6,792 nucleotides of DNA, from NCBI GenBank assembly GCA_027858275.1, contig JAQIDA010000197.1, positions 1 to 6,792 of the forward strand. Reading direction: 5' to 3'. Position 1 is the stretch's first letter. Each line of letters begins with the position of its first letter. The notes under the pieces are model-generated. The model was not told the DNA's origin. It saw nothing but the letters and a program-made list of their open reading frames with translations, and did not search any database. Positions 5,461 to 6,792 of this stretch are shown piece by piece. The position numbers were made by a program, and so were the translations under genes. Source of the DNA: Candidatus Kapaibacterium sp. (lineage in GTDB: Bacteria; Bacteroidota; Ignavibacteria; Kapaibacteriales; UBA2268).

Positions 5461-6792
5461 CTATTTTATCAACTGCATCTTCCCGCTCTCCAAATTCTCT
5501 CCGGATTTCACAGAATAATAATAAGCCCCTGAAGGAAGATCAGCGGCATTAAACAAAGCGGAATGTTTCCCGGCGATTTTCAATCCTTCTTCAATCGCGG
5601 ATACTAATTCAGCGTTTGAGTTATAAATATTGATCGTCACATTCGCCGCTTTCTTGAGGGTGTATTCAATTGTGATTGACTCAGAGAATGGGTTCGGATA
5701 TATCAATGAATTATTTTGTTGAGTATCTTCGGAAATATCATCTGTTTTTGTTATCGACCAGACGGAATCTGATATGTCGTATTGGAAGGCAGAAGGATCT
5801 ACACTCCAAACTATAACATTACTCATCCAATCTCCGGAGGCAATTCTTGTGCCGTCAGGACTCCATGAAACGCTATAGACAAATTCTGTGAACCCTGAAA
5901 GAGTTTTGATTACGGTGCCGCTTACAGCATCCCATATCTTGATTGTATTGTCGGTGCTTCCGGACGCTAGTTTTGTACCATCAGGACTCCATGAGACGCT
6001 ATAGACAGAGTTTGCATGCCCTATAAGAGTTGTAATTTCCGTGCCGCTTGCTGCGTCCCATATCTTGATTGTTCTGTCGGAGCTTCCGGAGACGATTTTA
6101 GAACCGTCAGGACTCCATGAGACGCTTCCAACATGAAGGGTATGCCCTGAAAGGGTTCTGATTTCCGAGCCGCTTCCAGTGTCCCATATCTTGATTGTAT
6201 AGTCCTCACTACCGGATGAGATTTTTGTACAGTCGGGACTCCACGATACGCTATTGACATTTTTAGTATGCCCTGTAAGAGTTGTAATTTCCGTGCCACT
6301 TCCTGCGTTCCATATTTTGATTGTTCCGTCGCCACAGCCCGAGGCAATTTTAGAACCGTCAGAACTCCATGAAACGCTATAGACCTGTTCTTTATGTCCG
6401 CTAAGAGTTCTGATTTCCATGCCGTTCACAGCGTCCCAAATTTTGATTGTTCCGTCGTAACTTCCGGAGGCGATTTTAGTGCCGTCAGGACTCCACGATA
6501 CACTTGATACATGATATATATGCCCTGAGAGAGTTCTGATTTCTTTGCCGCTTGCCGAATCCCAGATTTTGATTGTTCTGTCGGCACTTCCGGAGGCAAT
6601 TCTTGTACCGTCAGGACTCCATGAGACACTATATACACTGCTTGTATGCCCTGCAAGAGTTCTGATTTCCATGCCGTTTGCGGCATCCCAAATTTTGATT
6701 GTTTTGTCACTGCTTCCGGAAGCGAATTTAGTACCGTCAGGACTCCATGAAACGCTATAGACAAATTCTGTGAACCCTGAAAGAGTTTTGAT
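5461..6792 (-). CDS. Secreted WD40 beta-propeller protein with T9SS sorting domain (N-terminus beyond window)
   Basis: The frame is open to the window edge, so the first visible ATG (6672) is internal and the true start and signal peptide lie outside. Visible residues 1-336 are eight tandem 42-residue WD40 repeats of the type SGH...VYSVSWSPDGTKIASGS, then TIKIWDA. The last repeat is degenerate, with GF for GH and WS for WD. A short Asp/Thr/Gln-rich linker leads to a T9SS type A sorting domain (about 360-443): YPNPF (365-369), VTINIYN, DLPSGAYYYSV (418-428) and terminal GKMQLIK. This predicts export across the outer membrane and release or surface anchoring, with the propeller acting as an extracellular binding scaffold; no enzymatic residues are visible. 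The ligand is unknown. Tandem stops TAG TAG end the gene. It converges on tRNA-Arg and shares the terminator at 5122-5154. Family and sorting domain are secure; the biological role is not known. Confidence 0.92.
   Translation of the reverse strand: MKTLSGFTEFVYSVSWSPDGTKFASGSSDKTIKIWDAANGMEIRTLAGHTSSVYSVSWSPDGTRIASGSADRTIKIWDSASGKEIRTLSGHIYHVSSVSWSPDGTKIASGSYDGTIKIWDAVNGMEIRTLSGHKEQVYSVSWSSDGSKIASGCGDGTIKIWNAGSGTEITTLTGHTKNVNSVSWSPDCTKISSGSEDYTIKIWDTGSGSEIRTLSGHTLHVGSVSWSPDGSKIVSGSSDRTIKIWDAASGTEITTLIGHANSVYSVSWSPDGTKLASGSTDNTIKIWDAVSGTVIKTLSGFTEFVYSVSWSPDGTRIASGDWMSNVIVWSVDPSAFQYDISDSVWSITKTDDISEDTQQNNSLIYPNPFSESITIEYTLKKAANVTINIYNSNAELVSAIEEGLKIAGKHSALFNAADLPSGAYYYSVKSGENLESGKMQLIK
5785..6792 (-). 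repeat. Tandem 126-nt coding repeat (eight WD40 units)
   Basis: Eight in-phase units of exactly 126 nt start at 6792, 6666, 6540, 6414, 6288, 6162, 6036 and 5910 and read leftwards; the array may continue past the window. No unit has an indel. The segment encoding SVSWSPDG is nearly constant at DNA level (CCGTCAGGACTCCATGA recurs on the plus strand), while the residues after GH and after SG vary. Units 1 and 8 share 59 identical bases (6734-6792 and 5852-5910), including the atypical SGFTEFVYS stretch. Confidence 0.93.

Noticed and set aside
5461..5463. Stop-codon readthrough joining the WD40 gene to the second sorting-domain fragment in the same frame
   Set aside because: Two consecutive TAG codons and a further TGA lie between them, and the first sorting domain is already complete, so readthrough would need three suppressed stops.
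6021..6764. Repetitive alternative-frame ORFs within the WD40 array on both strands
   Set aside because: The 126-nt period is a multiple of three, so any stop-free alternative frame stays open across units. The translations are periodic artefacts without a fold.

Overview
The window looks like a piece of a Bacteroidota/FCB-group chromosome, possibly from the Ignavibacteria–Kapabacteria side; the exact lineage is a guess. Three things support the group. The large gene at the right end closes with a type IX secretion (T9SS/Por) C-terminal sorting domain, and a second broken copy of such a domain lies beside it. The upstream region of rpsT holds a full match to the Bacteroidetes promoter consensus (TTTG, about 20 nt, TAnnTTTG). 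valS and rpsT lack convincing Shine-Dalgarno sequences, as is usual in that group, whereas mgtE appears to have one.

Layout. Bases 47-2764 (+) encode a complete valyl-tRNA synthetase (valS). Bases 2765-3024 separate two convergent genes and are packed with palindromes: an inverted pair of G/C-rich repeats, then two inverted copies of a 34-nt hairpin element, the second of which can act as the mgtE terminator. Bases 3025-4380 (-) encode a complete MgtE-type Mg2+ channel/transporter. Bases 4381-4702 are an A/T-rich divergent spacer carrying the rpsT promoter. Bases 4703-4966 (+) encode ribosomal protein S20. An imperfect hairpin and then tRNA-Arg(ACG) (5012-5085) follow, and a strong symmetrical terminator (5122-5154) ends that unit. 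Bases 5257-5442 (-) hold a 3' remnant of a T9SS sorting domain. Bases 5461-6792 (-) encode the C-terminal 443 residues of a secreted WD40 beta-propeller protein whose N-terminus lies beyond the window.

The left two-thirds is ordinary core genome: translation (valS, rpsT, tRNA-Arg) and Mg2+ homeostasis. These genes share no obvious operon apart from the probable rpsT–tRNA-Arg unit. The accessory signal is at the right end. The WD40 array has a strict 126-nt period, and 59 bases are identical in two units exactly seven periods (882 nt) apart. The second copy runs into the window end, so it may reflect either a recent propeller-scale duplication or an assembly break in the repeat. I see no phage, CRISPR, insertion sequence or defence locus, and no clear evidence of a new multi-gene system.
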